Assembly: GCA_949130485.1 (NCBI GenBank)
Contig: OX422185.1
Coordinates: 13,438,562-13,502,561, forward strand
Length of the DNA stretch: 64,000 nucleotides
DNA from: Agelas oroides
Lineage: Eukaryota; Porifera; Demospongiae; Agelasida; Agelasidae
Reading direction: 5' to 3'
Positions 11,213 to 22,189 of the stretch are shown piece by piece. The notes below the pieces were generated by a model, which saw only the letters and a list, made by a program, of their open reading frames with translations, did no database searches and was not told the DNA's origin. Both the position numbers and the translations under genes were made by a program. Numbering within the stretch: position 1 is the stretch's first letter; each line of letters starts with the position of its first letter.

Positions 11213-11830
11213 TGGGCTGTCATGACATGGCTAAATTTTATATCATAATTATGTCATGTGGGGCTTGCTGGTGGCCTATTGGTTAAAGCACTGGTCTGTG
11301 GATCGAAAGGTCCAGGGTTCCAGTCCCACTTGCAGCAGAGATTTATTTCTCTTCTGGGTGCACTCAGCCCTACCTCAAAAATTGAGTAGAAGGTTTTCCT
11401 TCGCGTCCTTCGGAGGGGACGTTAAGCCGTCGGTCCCGGGGAACCCCTTAAAATTAGCCTAAGTGCTATTGGGGATTTCCTCGTTAACTGGGTCATCCCA
11501 GGTAAACCAACAATAAAAAGTAATTTTATGTGTCATGACATGAGGTTCATTTCCGAAAATTTAATCTATCACTGGATGAAACAAGTCATAAGTGACTCAT
11601 TAACATAGTATGCTAGTGTTTGGTAAGTTACGAGTACATGTGACCTTTCACAAGTAGGAATTTTTGTTGGCTCAAATTTCATACATTCTGTGTCAGTTTC
11701 TTGTGTGTTCAGGTAAATCCCAGCTAAGTAATTATGCAAATACACACTGTTTAAAAACATCGATGTAGACTTGGCTTATCCTGTCAAGATTACTTTATGT
11801 CACGACATACGATATATCGTGGCAGCCCTA
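11213..11830. mobile_element. Family D element, copy 1, carrying a SINE
   Basis: Ends GGGCTGTCATGACATGG and GTGGCAGCCCTA are inverted repeats, and the body matches the copy at 19,924-20,413 (AAGTGACTCATTAAC, GTTTGGTAAGTTACGAGTAC, GTGTCAGTTTCTTGTGTGTTC). This copy lacks the nested fold-back element of the other copy but is interrupted by a tRNA-derived SINE after GTCATG. Terminus TAGGGCTGCCA resembles hAT-type MITEs; no coding capacity. Confidence 0.7.
11258..11520 (+). mobile_element. tRNA-derived SINE
   Basis: The 5' part looks like a tRNA: an A-box region TGGCCTATTGGTTAAAGCAC and a B-box region GGTTCCAGTCCC about 40 bases later, both positioned for RNA polymerase III. Downstream is a GC-rich core, CGGAGGGGACGTTAAGCCGT, and an A-rich end CAACAATAAAAAG. 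Conserved cores of this kind define several animal SINE superfamilies, but I cannot assign one without a database. It lies inside a family D element, so it inserted later. Confidence 0.75.
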
Positions 11831-12287
11831 CTTCCAACCTACCCACATTCCAAACTAGGCTCTCCTCACACTTCCAACCTTCCCACATTCCAAGCAAGGC
11901 TCTCCCCGAGGTGCAGGCAGACCCTGAAAACAAGGCTACCTCCAACCTCCTCTGGCTTCACGGCTACTAGGTATGATTATGGGTAAATAATTCTTGTACA
12001 TACATAGCCACGTTGAGTGAACCAGCTGTTGGGTGGTGTACGAGGTATTTGTCCTTCCCTCGAGGAAGCCCAAGTATTATAGAAACAATTATGTGTGATT
12101 GCATGGCCAGTAGCTAAATAGAGTAGGAAGCTATACGTCAGCAGCTAAACCAAGCCACAAATGGTTATATTGAGTGGTTGAATTGGCAGCATTCTCAGGT
12201 GCTTCTGGTTTTGGTATTTCAGTGGAAATGCGAAACTATGCGGTCATGACTTAGCTAAAAATAGTATGGAATGGTATTGAAAGGTCA

Positions 12288-12617
12288 GTGCCTTTAGAAG
12301 GAAACCATGGCTTCCCTCACAAACTATATTGATAGAAACTATGGGCTATCAAAGGCAGTAATATACCTTAATGTTACTTTTATTTGCACATACTTAATTT
12401 AGTGTATTTTAAAACACCTCGTTTAGCGTGTATTAATTTTAGTGTTTTTTAACAGAAACCAAAATTAATTCAACATATCAAACACTTGGTTACTGTAATT
12501 GCGAGTACTTATTTTAGCGATAACGACTCTGATCGCTAAAATCGCTAAATTAGTACACACAATTAAAAGATTAAGGTAGCTCGTGAGGGAAGCCAAGGCT
12601 TCCTTCTAAAGGCATTG
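12288..12617. mobile_element. MITE with GTGCCTTTAGAAGGAA ends
   Basis: CCTTTAGAAGGAAACCATGG followed by CTTCCCTCAC at the left is inverted at the right as GTGAGGGAAGCCAAGGCTTC and CTTCTAAAGGCA. An inner AT-rich inverted block contains TTTAGCGTGTATTAAT and CGCTAAAATCGCTAAATTAG. No coding capacity. Confidence 0.65.
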
Positions 12618-13603
12618 TCTCTAAGCTACCAGGCAAATGCTTCCCACTGGAGCTATAGCACTCCATATAGAACTCACTTTGGCAGTATCCACTGAGCAAG
12701 TTCTTGTTTCAAGCAAATGATCGAGGGCTGTCTTTGTCAATCAATTCCACTAAGGGTGCATCAACCGACTGACATAGTGGCCATCAAGGAAGGCAGCTTG
12801 ATAAGCCATTGGTTCCTTCAGCAGCTAACCTAGTTACAAATGGTCATATGGAGTGGGCGAATTGTCAGTTGGCTTTGGCATCTACGTATATGTGGTCATG
12901 TGGGAGCCTTGTAATTGTTAGTGTAGAACTACAAATTTGTCAGTGTGAATAATGAATTTCATAACTTTGAGCAGTACAATTGAAGTACTTGTTCTTGCTA
13001 CCGCATTATTCCATAAACGACACTCTGCGATTTGATTGGCTGCTCCACACTTCTGGAGCTAGCCCGATTTGTTGGACTTGCGACACCAGACCCCTTCTCC
13101 TCGCGTGAGCTGGGTGGGGTCTGGGCACGAGAATATACTGAGTGGGTGAATTGTCAGCATTCTCAAGTGTTTCTGATTATGGTATATCAGAAGAAAGATT
13201 ATACCTATATGTGGTAACATTTGAAACTGACCATTAGCTAAGTATGGTCGGGAAACCTTCCAAATTGACACTTGAGAGGAAGTAATATAGTTTGTGTGGG
13301 AAGCCAGGATTTCCTTCCTTGAAGGACATTGTCTGTAAGCTACTAGGCAGATTCCTTCCAATATGGAGTCTAACTGGTTTAAGGGTGGTTGTGTCACTGA
13401 GCATCCTAGGGCGCAGTTTAGTCTTCAAGTTCAAACCAACACAATTATAGCATCAATTTGTGTTCCCATGGTAACAGTAGTGGTAAACATTATTACCTAG
13501 ATGAACTTAGTTGGGTATGAGACTAGCAACTCTGTGAGGTGAGCTTGAGCAAAGAACACATGACTGATTCCACAGCTTGTGTGCTGAGTACGTAGCTAGC
13601 CTC
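12618..13603 (+). repeat. Diverged direct repeats
   Basis: Blocks near 12,140-12,290, 12,820-12,900 and 13,130-13,250 share GAGTGGGTGAATTGTCAGCA, CATTCTCAAGTGTTTCTG and TATGTGGT-type phrases, and blocks near 12,600 and 13,320 share CATTGTCTGTAAGCTACTAGG. They look like an old duplicated repeat. No gene supported. Confidence 0.45.
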
Positions 13604-14125
13604 GAGCCCAGACTCTCCATTCGAGAATCTGTCAGGCATTCAAAAGCTAGGTGTCAATTCACATAACCTCATTCCCTGGCCTTCTCTGGTTCCAGCTTTT
13701 GATCACTTGCAGTACGTAAAACGGAGGGGGAGAGGCCAGGGAGATCCTGTCACATGTCACATTAATGACGCCAATGTGGTCGCTCACATGCACAGTAAAG
13801 CATCGTCTCGTGCTCAGCCTGCAGGGACCTCCATGCGAGAAACTGTCTAGTAAACAAAGCCGAATTTCTTGTGCTTATTCCCCAAAAGTGTTACCGTAAG
13901 GACCAATGAGATGGCGAGATCAGTATAGCACGTGCTTCCCTTACAACAGTAATTTTTTTATCTCTACTCGAGTATCCGTATCTTTTTTGAGCAGGTTTGG
14001 CGTTAAATGTATTGAACGTTGCTAGGTGACACTGTCGGCAAAAGTGTGCACTAGCCCAAGAAATTCGACTTGGTTCACCAGACCGTTTCTCCTTGTGAGA
14101 GGGTGGGGTCTGGGGACGAGACTAA
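13604..14125. mobile_element. Cluster of fold-back remnants
   Basis: Contains CTAGCCTCGAGCCCAGACTC, one arm of a family A element (CATTCCCTGGCCTTCTCTGG, TTTTGATCACTTGCAGTA, GGAGGGGGAGAGGCCAGGGA), and a TAGTCTCG-type right end (GGTCTGGGGACGAGACTA). AAGCCGAATTTCTTG near 13,860 is matched in complement by CAAGAAATTCGACTTG near 14,060. The pieces are too diverged to delimit individually. Confidence 0.45.
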
Positions 14126-16057
14126 GTACAGCACAGTAAATCAAGTGAATTCTTGCAATTGTTTTGACGATACCAAACAAAGCTTTATAACACCCACGCA
14201 ACAGTGTGTGTACAATTCATGTCTGACATTATTCACAGCTAGTTTGTATCATTAGGAAATTCACATGACAGGACAGGTTACAAAGCCTAGACTGAGTGGG
14301 ATCTTAAAAACATGTTTTTGTCCATATGACGTATATCACATGGCAAACATGATTGCTAAAAGAATGCACACCTGTGTATGAGTATGCCCACACAAACACG
14401 AAGAATTCCCTTGACAATATCCAAAAGAATGCACATCACATGACACCCACGCTTTACACAGTATTTCACAACTCTTTGCTGCCCACAGGGATAGCCCCAT
14501 TAACCCCAGAGCATAATTATATAAACACAGCTGTGCACACAAACCATTCATAAGTTGCGGTTTTCTAAGTTACTCCAGTTTGGGTTCAAGTTTCTCTGCA
14601 GCTATAGCGACCACAGTCGGTGTGTTTTCTCTGAAGCAGCTGGCCGTCTATTGTTGTTGCGACAACCAAAGTGGTTTTGTGTTATCTCTGGGTTTGTATC
14701 GTCATAGCAACCGCTGTACTGGTTTGTTCCGCAGCAAGACCACAGATGTAAAATTGTTGTACCGAGCAGTACATGCGACAAGACATTGCAGGCTGTAAAA
14801 TCTTTAGGTGAGTCATTACAAAAAACAATTTGAGGTAATAATACCTACCACAGAAGGTGATAATTTGGGCGATTTTTTGTTGCCTTCATAACTGCATACC
14901 TAATTATATTCAATTTGCTGTCATAATTTTACAAAAAAACACCCAAGGAATAAGCTAGTTGCCTCCAATTGATTACAAAAAAAAATATTCAGTTGCAATC
15001 ATCCATATAATCCGTACACCTACAAAATAATCGTCTCATAGGCAAACTAATATTTGGTCACACTGTATACTCTCACACAGGAATAATTGGTTGTGTTGCA
15101 TGTGGTTCATTGTACAACTGGGAAAATAGTTTACATCCACAAATGTATACATAAGTGCACGGTTTCCCATAGTTTGATTGGTTTTGATAATTTTTGAATA
15201 CAGCCCCTTGAAGGGAGTCGTCTAGGTAAATTAACTCTTTAAAAGATTTGTCATCAACGATAGAACTCACTTTGAAAAAACTAGTTTTTTTTTGTAGTTA
15301 ATTTTCAGAAGCATCAAAAGTCTATCGGAGATGCGCAGACAAATATATTGACTTCAACATAAAATCTACTCGAGTATCCGTACCATTTTTTGAGCGGGTT
15401 TGGCATACAAGCTAAGGGACAACCATAGTTGTTTTTGGTACACAAAAATTATGCCGGGGGGGGGGGGGAAATGCAATTAGCCTCCAATAAATTGCATGCA
15501 GCTGTCAGCGGTATGGCTTATATGGGGGAAATAGTTAGTTCCTAAGAAGATCACCAAAATGACTACAATTAAAATTGCTACCAAATATTTTGGGCACTAA
15601 TTGTCTACCTACAAAAGGTTTTAAACTAATTAATAGGCTGTGATATGCCTTTGATGTGAAGAAATATTTGCCTCAAATTAAATTGCCAACATTTTTTCTG
15701 ATTATGTGGGGGAATATGTGACTGTGATATAACTACCATAGTTTGAGGGGTGTTTTCGGCAGTAAATGTATTAACTATAGTATTAATTAACTTAATTGCC
15801 TGTGATATGCTTCGATACACGCAACTTGGAATGATTCACTTCAATTAAACAATAAAATTTCTTTGATCAACTATTTGTTTACGATACAATGCATGCACCC
15901 CATGTGCTTCCTTGTTGCCAGTGAACCCCCTCTATAAGACACCCTTTTAATCATAAAAAGATAGTACAGAATATAAAATTACTTGTGATCACAATTTTGA
16001 AGGGAATATTTTGACCCCACAGTTTTGATATAAGTGTCTTCTACAGTATTCTGTATA
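14126..16057. other. Repeat-derived non-genic stretch
   Basis: I find no supportable gene. A phrase close to CTACTCGAGTATCCGTA with TTTTTTGAGCGGGTTTGGC occurs near 13,965 and 15,365, and blocks around 15,660-15,830 and 15,900-16,050 recur near 16,960-17,160 (AACCCCCTCTA, TTGTGATC, AGTATTAACTTAATT). A 13-14-base G run lies at 15,455-15,469. Confidence 0.4.
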
Positions 16058-16656
16058 CAGTGAGACCCCTCTTAAAGGACACCCTGAAATAAGGACACCT
16101 GGTTAATCAGGACACCTGACCGAGTCCCAGGTTAATATAAATACATATTATTCTCCTACTGAAATAAGGACACCTCACTAATCAGGACAAGTATTTTGGT
16201 AGCCTCGTTCCCAGGGCTTCCCACCATCCAGTTTTTGATCACTTGCAGTATGCAAAAATGGAGGGGGAAGGCCTGGTCCATTTTATCACGTGAATGACGT
16301 TTTGTCTACCTAGGTAGACAGAGGGGGGAGGGGTCCCTGATCCAAAGAACGTATTTCGCACACGCGTTCTTCATTTTCAACCAGGAGCGGTATGTTTTTC
16401 GCTTCACAAACATTCGCAACTCCAGCGCTTGGGGCAGAAACTACAAGATAAGGTCTCAACCTTGTCTTTTCGACTGGGGACTCCTCCCCCTGTCTGTCTA
16501 CCTAGGTAGACAAACGTCATTCATGTGATAAAATATACAACTGCTTCCCCCTCCGTTTTTGCACACTGCAAGCGATCAAAAACTGGACAGTGGGAAGGCC
16601 TGGGAACGAGGCTAGTATTTTGGTCCCAATGGTGTCTGTGTAGAGATGTTCCACTG
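16058..16656. mobile_element. Pogo/Tigger-like MITE split by a nested element
   Basis: The left end CAGTGAGACCCCTCTTAAAG with GGACACC and the complement of the right end, CAGTGGAACATCTCT with AGACACC, are related inverted repeats, each flanked by TA, as in Tc1/mariner-pogo insertions. Removing the nested element at 16,200-16,614 and one copy of its target duplication leaves a ~175-bp MITE. Family naming rests on end resemblance only. Confidence 0.5.
16200..16614. mobile_element. Complete family A fold-back element, 415 bp
   Basis: TAGCCTCGTTCCCAGGGCTT at the left and its complement at the right extend into arms well over 100 bp long (TTTTTGATCACTTGCAGT, GGAGGGGGAAG, TGACGTTTGTCTACCTAGG). The nine bases GTATTTTGG flank both ends exactly, a target-site duplication. 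It has no coding capacity. Partial copies lie near 2,676, 13,667, 24,758 and 61,023. Confidence 0.9.
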
Positions 16657-17249
16657 TACTATTGTAAGAACTGGTTGTGTAATGTCTTTGTGGACAAACT
16701 TGTAGGGATGTCTGCTTTTGCGTTAGCTGTCTTCCGCGAGGTTTTTCGGCAACTGCGGGTCTTACGGATCATAAAAGCACTCAGAGAGGAAGGCTGGGCG
16801 CTTAAATAAGCTTCTAGCATATTTGTGGTGAAGTTATACTGCTTTTGCGCATTAACTGTGGTCTAAAATAAAAAATAAAAAAAGGATTGTAATCAAGTTT
16901 TTGTTGACAGAACATGCATCATTGTTGACAGTAAGTAGCTTCTTTGTTGACAGGACAATGAACCCCCTCTAACACGAACACTCTTAGGATCAAAAAGGCA
17001 ATTAATCTATATCTCCAATTAATTTGCTTGTGATCGTAACTTTGAGGGGGGAAATTTGACTGCAATTGTATGCCAAAGGAATGTTAATTAGTGTAATATC
17101 ACATCTGCAGTTACTATATTAGCAACAGTATTAACTTAATTTGGCTGTGATGTGGGTTACACAAAGCTTTGGGAATATAACTAAATGCTTGCGATCAAGC
17201 TTTTGTTGTCAGTACACAGCATCTTTGTTGATAGTATGCAGCCTCATTG

Positions 17250-17654
17250 TAGCCTCGTTCCCAGTGTCCCCCGCACCGAAACACATATACGCGGGGAGAG
17301 CGGTATCTTTTCTCATGTGATCACGACACATAATCGGAATCATGACATAATAGGAAAGAGCCAGAATTTTCAGAACAGAAAGGCAACATTTTACACACTG
17401 TTCATCCAACTATACGTTCAACGCTTGGTGTGTAGGATATTCGTCCCTCGCTAGTTATATATGTGAACTAAGTCACCCACTACCTTCGCTCTTTCTGCTG
17501 TTTTGAGTCTTCGGGTACGCCCACACACAATTAAGGTTTTTCTACCCCTTTCTACCTTTTGACGCTGCTCGTGTGAGAAAAAATACCAGGCTTCCCCGCC
17601 TGCACAACTTCAAATGTTCGCGTTCCGGAGCAGGAGAGCCTGGAAACGAGGCTA
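17250..17654. mobile_element. TAGCCTCGTT element with 9-bp duplication, 405 bp
   Basis: Starts TAGCCTCGTTCCCAGTGTCC and ends GAGCCTGGAAACGAGGCTA, with GCCTCATTG directly repeated on both sides. Unlike family A, the inner sequence is unrelated and only the outermost ~15 bases are shared, so a common set of ends carries different interiors. Confidence 0.85.
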
Positions 17655-17866
17655 GCCTCATTGTTGATAATAAACTTTCATCATCATGGGGCCTGAGTGA
17701 GCAGCTAGTACACCACTGGCTTGTCAGCTGTGACAGCGTGACCATGCATGGAGATTTAGCAGTAGGAATGGTACCTAACTCAAGTTGCAATGGTACCTAA
17801 CTCAAGTTGCAATAGGCTCGCTCAGGCTCGCCTGATAAGTAATCACCATAGTACACACCAGGAGCG

Positions 17867-18101
17867 CATAAGAACGGGTGGCTTGAGTAAGAGCGTGTAA
17901 CTTCAATAGAAGCCCATAGTCCGGTCAAAAATTTTGAACTGTACCAAAAATAGAACACCGGTCACGTGCTTAGCAACAATGCCTTATGTCTACACAGCAT
18001 GTCCAGTACATGTTACTATTTATAGTACTGGCAGTAAACTCCGACCGGTTTCAAATTTTACGGAGTTACACGCTCTTACTCTAGCCACCCGTTCTTATGC
18101 A
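17867..18101. mobile_element. Family C MITE, copy 2
   Basis: GCATAAGAACGGGTGGCTTG and the matching right end AGCCACCCGTTCTTATGC enclose about 200 bp very similar to the copy at 8,244-8,447, including AGTCCGGTCAAAA and GGCAGTAAACTCCGACCGG. It is immediately followed by a fragment related to the MITE at 1,281. Confidence 0.8.
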
Positions 18102-18884
18102 AAGCTTACTGGAAAATATAACGTTGCCGTCTGTATAATTGTTACGAGTGTACAACACGAGTAACAATGCTGATGGCGATACTTTTTCCCTTGAAACTGT
18201 GGCCGAAGCTAAAATTTTACCCAAGTAGCACCCAACTCTAAAGGAAGGCCTGAGAATACATGTCAGCTGCAAGATAGAAGGAAAGAGGGAAAATTATTGG
18301 GAAGGGGGGCATTGGCCAAGTACAAATACAAATACACTAAGCTTGAGAGTTAATTTCTATTTTTTGTCGGGGCGAGGGGAGAGCCTGGGAACGAGGCTAA
18401 ATTTCTTACCAGTCAAGCTGAGTACTCTGACCTCACAATCGTTCTGGAGTCCCTAGACCTTACAAAGAAGGTAATTGAATCATAATTAGTAAAGTGGTTG
18501 TTTTGTTGTGGCTAGCATACCCATATACGTAAATGAGAGGGACAGCTGTACCAAGAGAGATGTGACCTTTGAGATCTGACTACCCCGCTATGTGGAAGGC
18601 CCAGGGGGATTCTTACCATGTGAATGACATCAGGAGAAAGGAAAAGAGAGGGGGTGGGTGTGGGTGGCATTGAACTACAAAACTACCACTTCATTTGGTT
18701 CAATTAACTTAATTACCCTCATTTGTAGGACTCCAGATATTTGTGACACACTTCAGCCTTGACTGGTAAGAACTCTCGCAAACGCTTAGTGTGCACATAC
18801 TTGTTGTGGCTAGCACAACCCATATACCCATATGTGGCAGTCCTGGGTACATTATTCTCTTGCGTTTTCTATCCTACCTAACAA
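18102..18884. other. Non-genic stretch with element fragments
   Basis: No gene supported. Contains a relative of the 1,281 MITE interior (18,115-18,195) and an unpaired right end GAGCCTGGGAACGAGGCTA at about 18,381-18,400. Confidence 0.4.
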
Positions 18885-19031
18885 TAAAGGAATTTAGATG
18901 TTATGATGCGAAAACAGAGGAAAGTGCAAAAGGCTGGCAGTCACCGGGAGTCGAGCCCAGGACACCTCTGGTTTGAGGCGCCAGTGCTCTGCCACTGAGC
19001 CATGACAGCCGGACAACCACCAACCCCCACA
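18885..19031 (-). mobile_element. tRNA-derived SINE with 14-bp duplication
   Basis: Read on the minus strand, GGCTGTCATGGCTCAGTGGC begins a tRNA-like head with an A box (TGGCTCAGTGG) and B box (GGCTCGACTCCC), an acceptor-like stem that pairs at six of seven positions, then a ~60-base tail. ATCCTACCTAACAA occurs at 18,871-18,884 and again at 19,032-19,045, a clean target duplication. The anticodon loop does not fold canonically, so it is a SINE and not a working tRNA. It differs from the SINE at 11,258. Confidence 0.8.
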
Positions 19032-19045
19032 ATCCTACCTAACAA

Positions 19046-19923
19046 GTATTGCACAGCTAAACTCAAATACTATGAACATTCAATTATGGTCTTTGTCCTG
19101 CCTCTGTTTCTACATACCCTCCTTTAGTCCCGCCTAGGGCCCACAGTCTCAACCCATCACACACACCCTGACTACACCTCAAGTAGACAATTGTCTGGTT
19201 CAGGGCTACTTTCTGATGGAGAAAATGACAGGACTGATACTACCACTTCTTTATTACAAGATCAATTCTCACAAGGTCAATTTCCACAAGATCAACTTGT
19301 GAAAGGTCAATTGCCATGACATCAGTTCTCGTGAGATCAATTTTTGTTTAATGTCTGAATGTCCACGTATTTGGCCAACTTTAGGATTTGATATTTGTGC
19401 ACATGAGCTTGTCCTACCCCCCCCCCCCCCCCCCCCAACATGGATACACGTATTTAAGCATATTTGGTCATGCAAGTTTGATAACACAAGGGCCAGAGGG
19501 TCAGTGAGGCTAATTAACCTGAGTGACCCCCAATTATCTACTGTCTATGATAATGGTAACCTAGCTTCCACATGTGTTTAGTGACAACAACAGCATCGTA
19601 TGAAACCATGTGTAGTCTGACACACATAAAATCATACCATAAGAATGTGCCCAGTGCACAGTGATATGAGCATAGTATTTCCATTTTCAAAAACCTATGT
19701 ACTACCCACTCATGTACGACACTCTTTGTAAAGAGGAGAGTCATATAACAGCGGCCGCTGGGTCTCTGGCTTGATCTGTCAGTGATCTGACCATTGAGCC
19801 TCAGCCAAGCATTCAGTAGCTCCTCTGCATCCCTCCCTTCCTTCCTTCCTCTATCCTTTCCTATGAATCTGTTTATTAGCTAACATTGCCGCAGAAGTTG
19901 TCATCACAACTAAATACTCACAC
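19046..19923. other. Non-genic stretch with simple repeats
   Basis: Around 19,260-19,345 a degenerate 15-base unit (AAGGTCAATTTCCAC, AAGATCAACTTGTGA) is repeated five or six times. A C homopolymer of about 19 bases lies at 19,419-19,437. No gene supported. Confidence 0.5.
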
Positions 19924-20413
19924 TAGGGCTGCCATGACATGGCTAATTTTTATATCGTATGTCATGTAATTTTATGTCATGATATGACGATATATGTCAT
20001 GACATGAGGTTCATTTCTGAAATTGTAATCTATCACTAGCCTCGTTCACAAGCTCTCCCCGCTGACGTCACACACGTGATATAATTAATGTACCAAGCTC
20101 TCCCCCTCCTTAGCGGGGAGAGCTTGTGAACGAGGCTTATCTATCACTGCATGAAAAAATTCATAAGTGACTCATTAACTTAGTATGCTAGTGTTTGGTA
20201 AGTTACGAGTACACGTGACCTTTCACAAGTAGGAATATAGGTCTGTTGGCTCAAATCTCCTACATTCTGTGTCAGCTTCTTGTGTGTTCATTAGCTAAGT
20301 AATTATGCAAATGCACACTGTTTTAAATTTTGATATAGACTTGGCTTATGTCATATCATGTCAACACTGCTTTATGTCATGACATAGACATATGATATAT
20401 CGTGGCAGCCCTA
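19924..20413. mobile_element. Family D element, copy 2
   Basis: Bounded by TAGGGCTGCCATGACATGG and TCGTGGCAGCCCTA, a perfect 11-base inverted repeat. The body matches copy 1 at 11,213-11,830. It is interrupted by a nested 102-bp fold-back element that copy 1 lacks. ACTCACAC lies next to the left end and again four bases beyond the right end, a possible but offset target duplication. Confidence 0.75.
20037..20138. mobile_element. 102-bp fold-back element nested in family D
   Basis: TAGCCTCGTTCACAAGCTCT and its complement AGAGCTTGTGAACGAGGCT flank a short centre with paired TCTCCCCGCT / AGCGGGGAGA. ATCTATCAC is repeated on both sides. The related family D copy at about 11,563-11,572 has the same site once and no insert, so it is a natural empty site. 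Confidence 0.9.
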
Positions 20414-20663
20414 AGTAACTCACACAGTATGAAATCATGAAATGGTGACACAAGGGGAGCAAAACACAGACACTCAGCTTTTACTAATTCTACAAATTAG
20501 ACAATTCTACTGGCAGAGTGATAACAGCACGGCTTCATTTATGGGAGTATTCACCCCCTTGCCATAATCTTGCCCTCAGGGATGGGGTAAGCTGTATGTA
20601 CTGTATTGTGACTGTCATAAAATACACTAGAATTGGCTGATTATTAGCAAGACATCTTCATTT

Positions 20664-20666
<3 letters not shown>

Positions 20667-20752
<86 letters not shown>
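20667..20752. repeat. (CA)n microsatellite upstream of paralog 2
   Basis: About 85 bp of CA repeats end six bases before the ATG of the unknown gene, with ACAACAG as a possible splice acceptor. The position matches the CA array before paralog 1. Confidence 0.9.
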
Positions 20753-20757
20753 CAGTC

Positions 20758-21295
20758 ATGTGTCTACACACACAATCACAAGAGGAGACATTATCAATTC
20801 ATACTTACACAAATGAGTTTGGAATGATAACTGTCCAAATAGACTATGGACCAATCAGATTCATTATAACATCAACACTGCGACCAATACTTCATCATTG
20901 GATGAGTGACGACAATGAGAGTATAACTGTCATGTTGTATTTTCAACAAACACGGACAAAATTGTATCTTCGTTTCCTAGCAACAGAGCACAGACGGACG
21001 AACGACAATGGTGAAATGATAACGGTTATGATAGACTATCGACAAACAGGGATGCACTGGTGTGTGCACTTTAGTTCCCTAGCAACAAGCCACACCCACT
21101 GTCCATTTGAAGTCAGGAAAGAGACACCTTATTCCATTCCAATACCAGAATCAGAATGGGGCAGACATAACAGGTCAGAACTGGTACTGGACTGGCGACC
21201 CCCACCACACGAAGTGTACGAGACACTTACTACAGGTGGGTTAGGTAGATAGATAGCAAGAGTACATGCAATTGATCACAATGAAATCAAAGTCA

Positions 21296-21371
<76 letters not shown>

Positions 21372-21495
21372 TACATCACGAAGACCCAGCAACCCTCCAC
21401 AACCGACACCCCCTCTCCTACAAGTTCCGATACAAGAATCCCAACCTTACGACCAAACAAAGTCGGAAGCGGTATTTCCTCCACTACAGCTGTAA
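20758..21495 (+). CDS. Unknown two-exon protein, paralog 2 (200 aa)
   Basis: Paralog of the gene at 4,125-5,088; family not recognised. Exon 1 is 20,758-21,235, ending ACAG|GTGGGT; exon 2 is 21,371-21,495 after CACACACAG, phase 1 as in the paralog, giving 200 residues. Exon 1 carries TYTNEFGMITVQI, FRFLAT, an extra internal segment of about 35 residues that partly repeats its own sequence (ITVMIDYRQ), and the conserved IPIPESEWGRHNRSELVLDW plus PPPHEVYE. Exon 2 has one IQESQPYDQTKSEAVFPP unit and then stops, whereas paralog 1 has two units. The 135-bp intron is largely CA repeat. Conservation of the exon 1 C-terminus at protein level between copies suggests selection. No signal peptide or membrane segment is evident. 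Confidence 0.6.
21299..21368. repeat. (CA)n microsatellite filling the intron
   Basis: CA repeats run right up to the AG of the predicted 3' splice site, taking the place of a polypyrimidine tract. Confidence 0.9.
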
Positions 21496-22189
21496 CAAAA
21501 CAACCGTAACCCTAGCAATGAGACACAGCATACCCTATTACATAGCTACACCTATCTCAAATACTCTTGACACAAGACCGAACTACAACCACATGACAAA
21601 ACCAAGACTGAACTAGTTTTTTCGATGCTAACAAACTACCGTGTTACGTACAACCCTAGTAACTTCCTATCCTACCAACCTCAGTTACTGCCCATAGTTA
21701 GTCGTAGTGAAACTCATTGGTTACCATGTTAAGAGTTCAATGGTTACAGGTTTTGCATATCAACCAATACAATTACGTTTGCCTCTTATTTCATAATAGT
21801 TATGTGGTTCACAAAATTGAAATTGAATCACGTTATTTGAAATTCAAATTGAACCCACTCCATCACAAGTTATAGTAAACTATATAATAATTTTTATTGT
21901 TGATGGTTTTAATTAATTCAGTGTTTGTACCAAGATTTGAGTCAGTGCTATCCAATCAATTGTGGCAGATTATCGCACTATAAACACAATCTGTTTTTAT
22001 GTTGTTCATCAATCTTACATTTCTAGTATCCATTCAATTTCGCATTCCACATTTTCATATTTGCTCCATCATTACGATCAACAACCAATCAAATTTCAAA
22101 AATTGCTCCTATATGTCATAGTGACGTGAGTGTGAATCACAATAATATAAAACTGTGTAAAAAAAAATTCTCGCAAAAGAAAACAATTA
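21496..22189 (+). other. Duplicated 3' flank of paralog 2
   Basis: No gene supported. Parts match the flank of paralog 1 (GTGAAACTCATTGGTTACCA, GAAATTCAAATTGAA). Confidence 0.5.

Noticed and set aside
14336-14798. Small ORFs on both strands
   Set aside because: Short, no domain, no splice or homology support.
19745-19810. Possible second tRNA or SINE head (CTCAATGGTCAGATCACTGA in complement)
   Set aside because: An A-box-like phrase is present but there is no B box or acceptor pairing.
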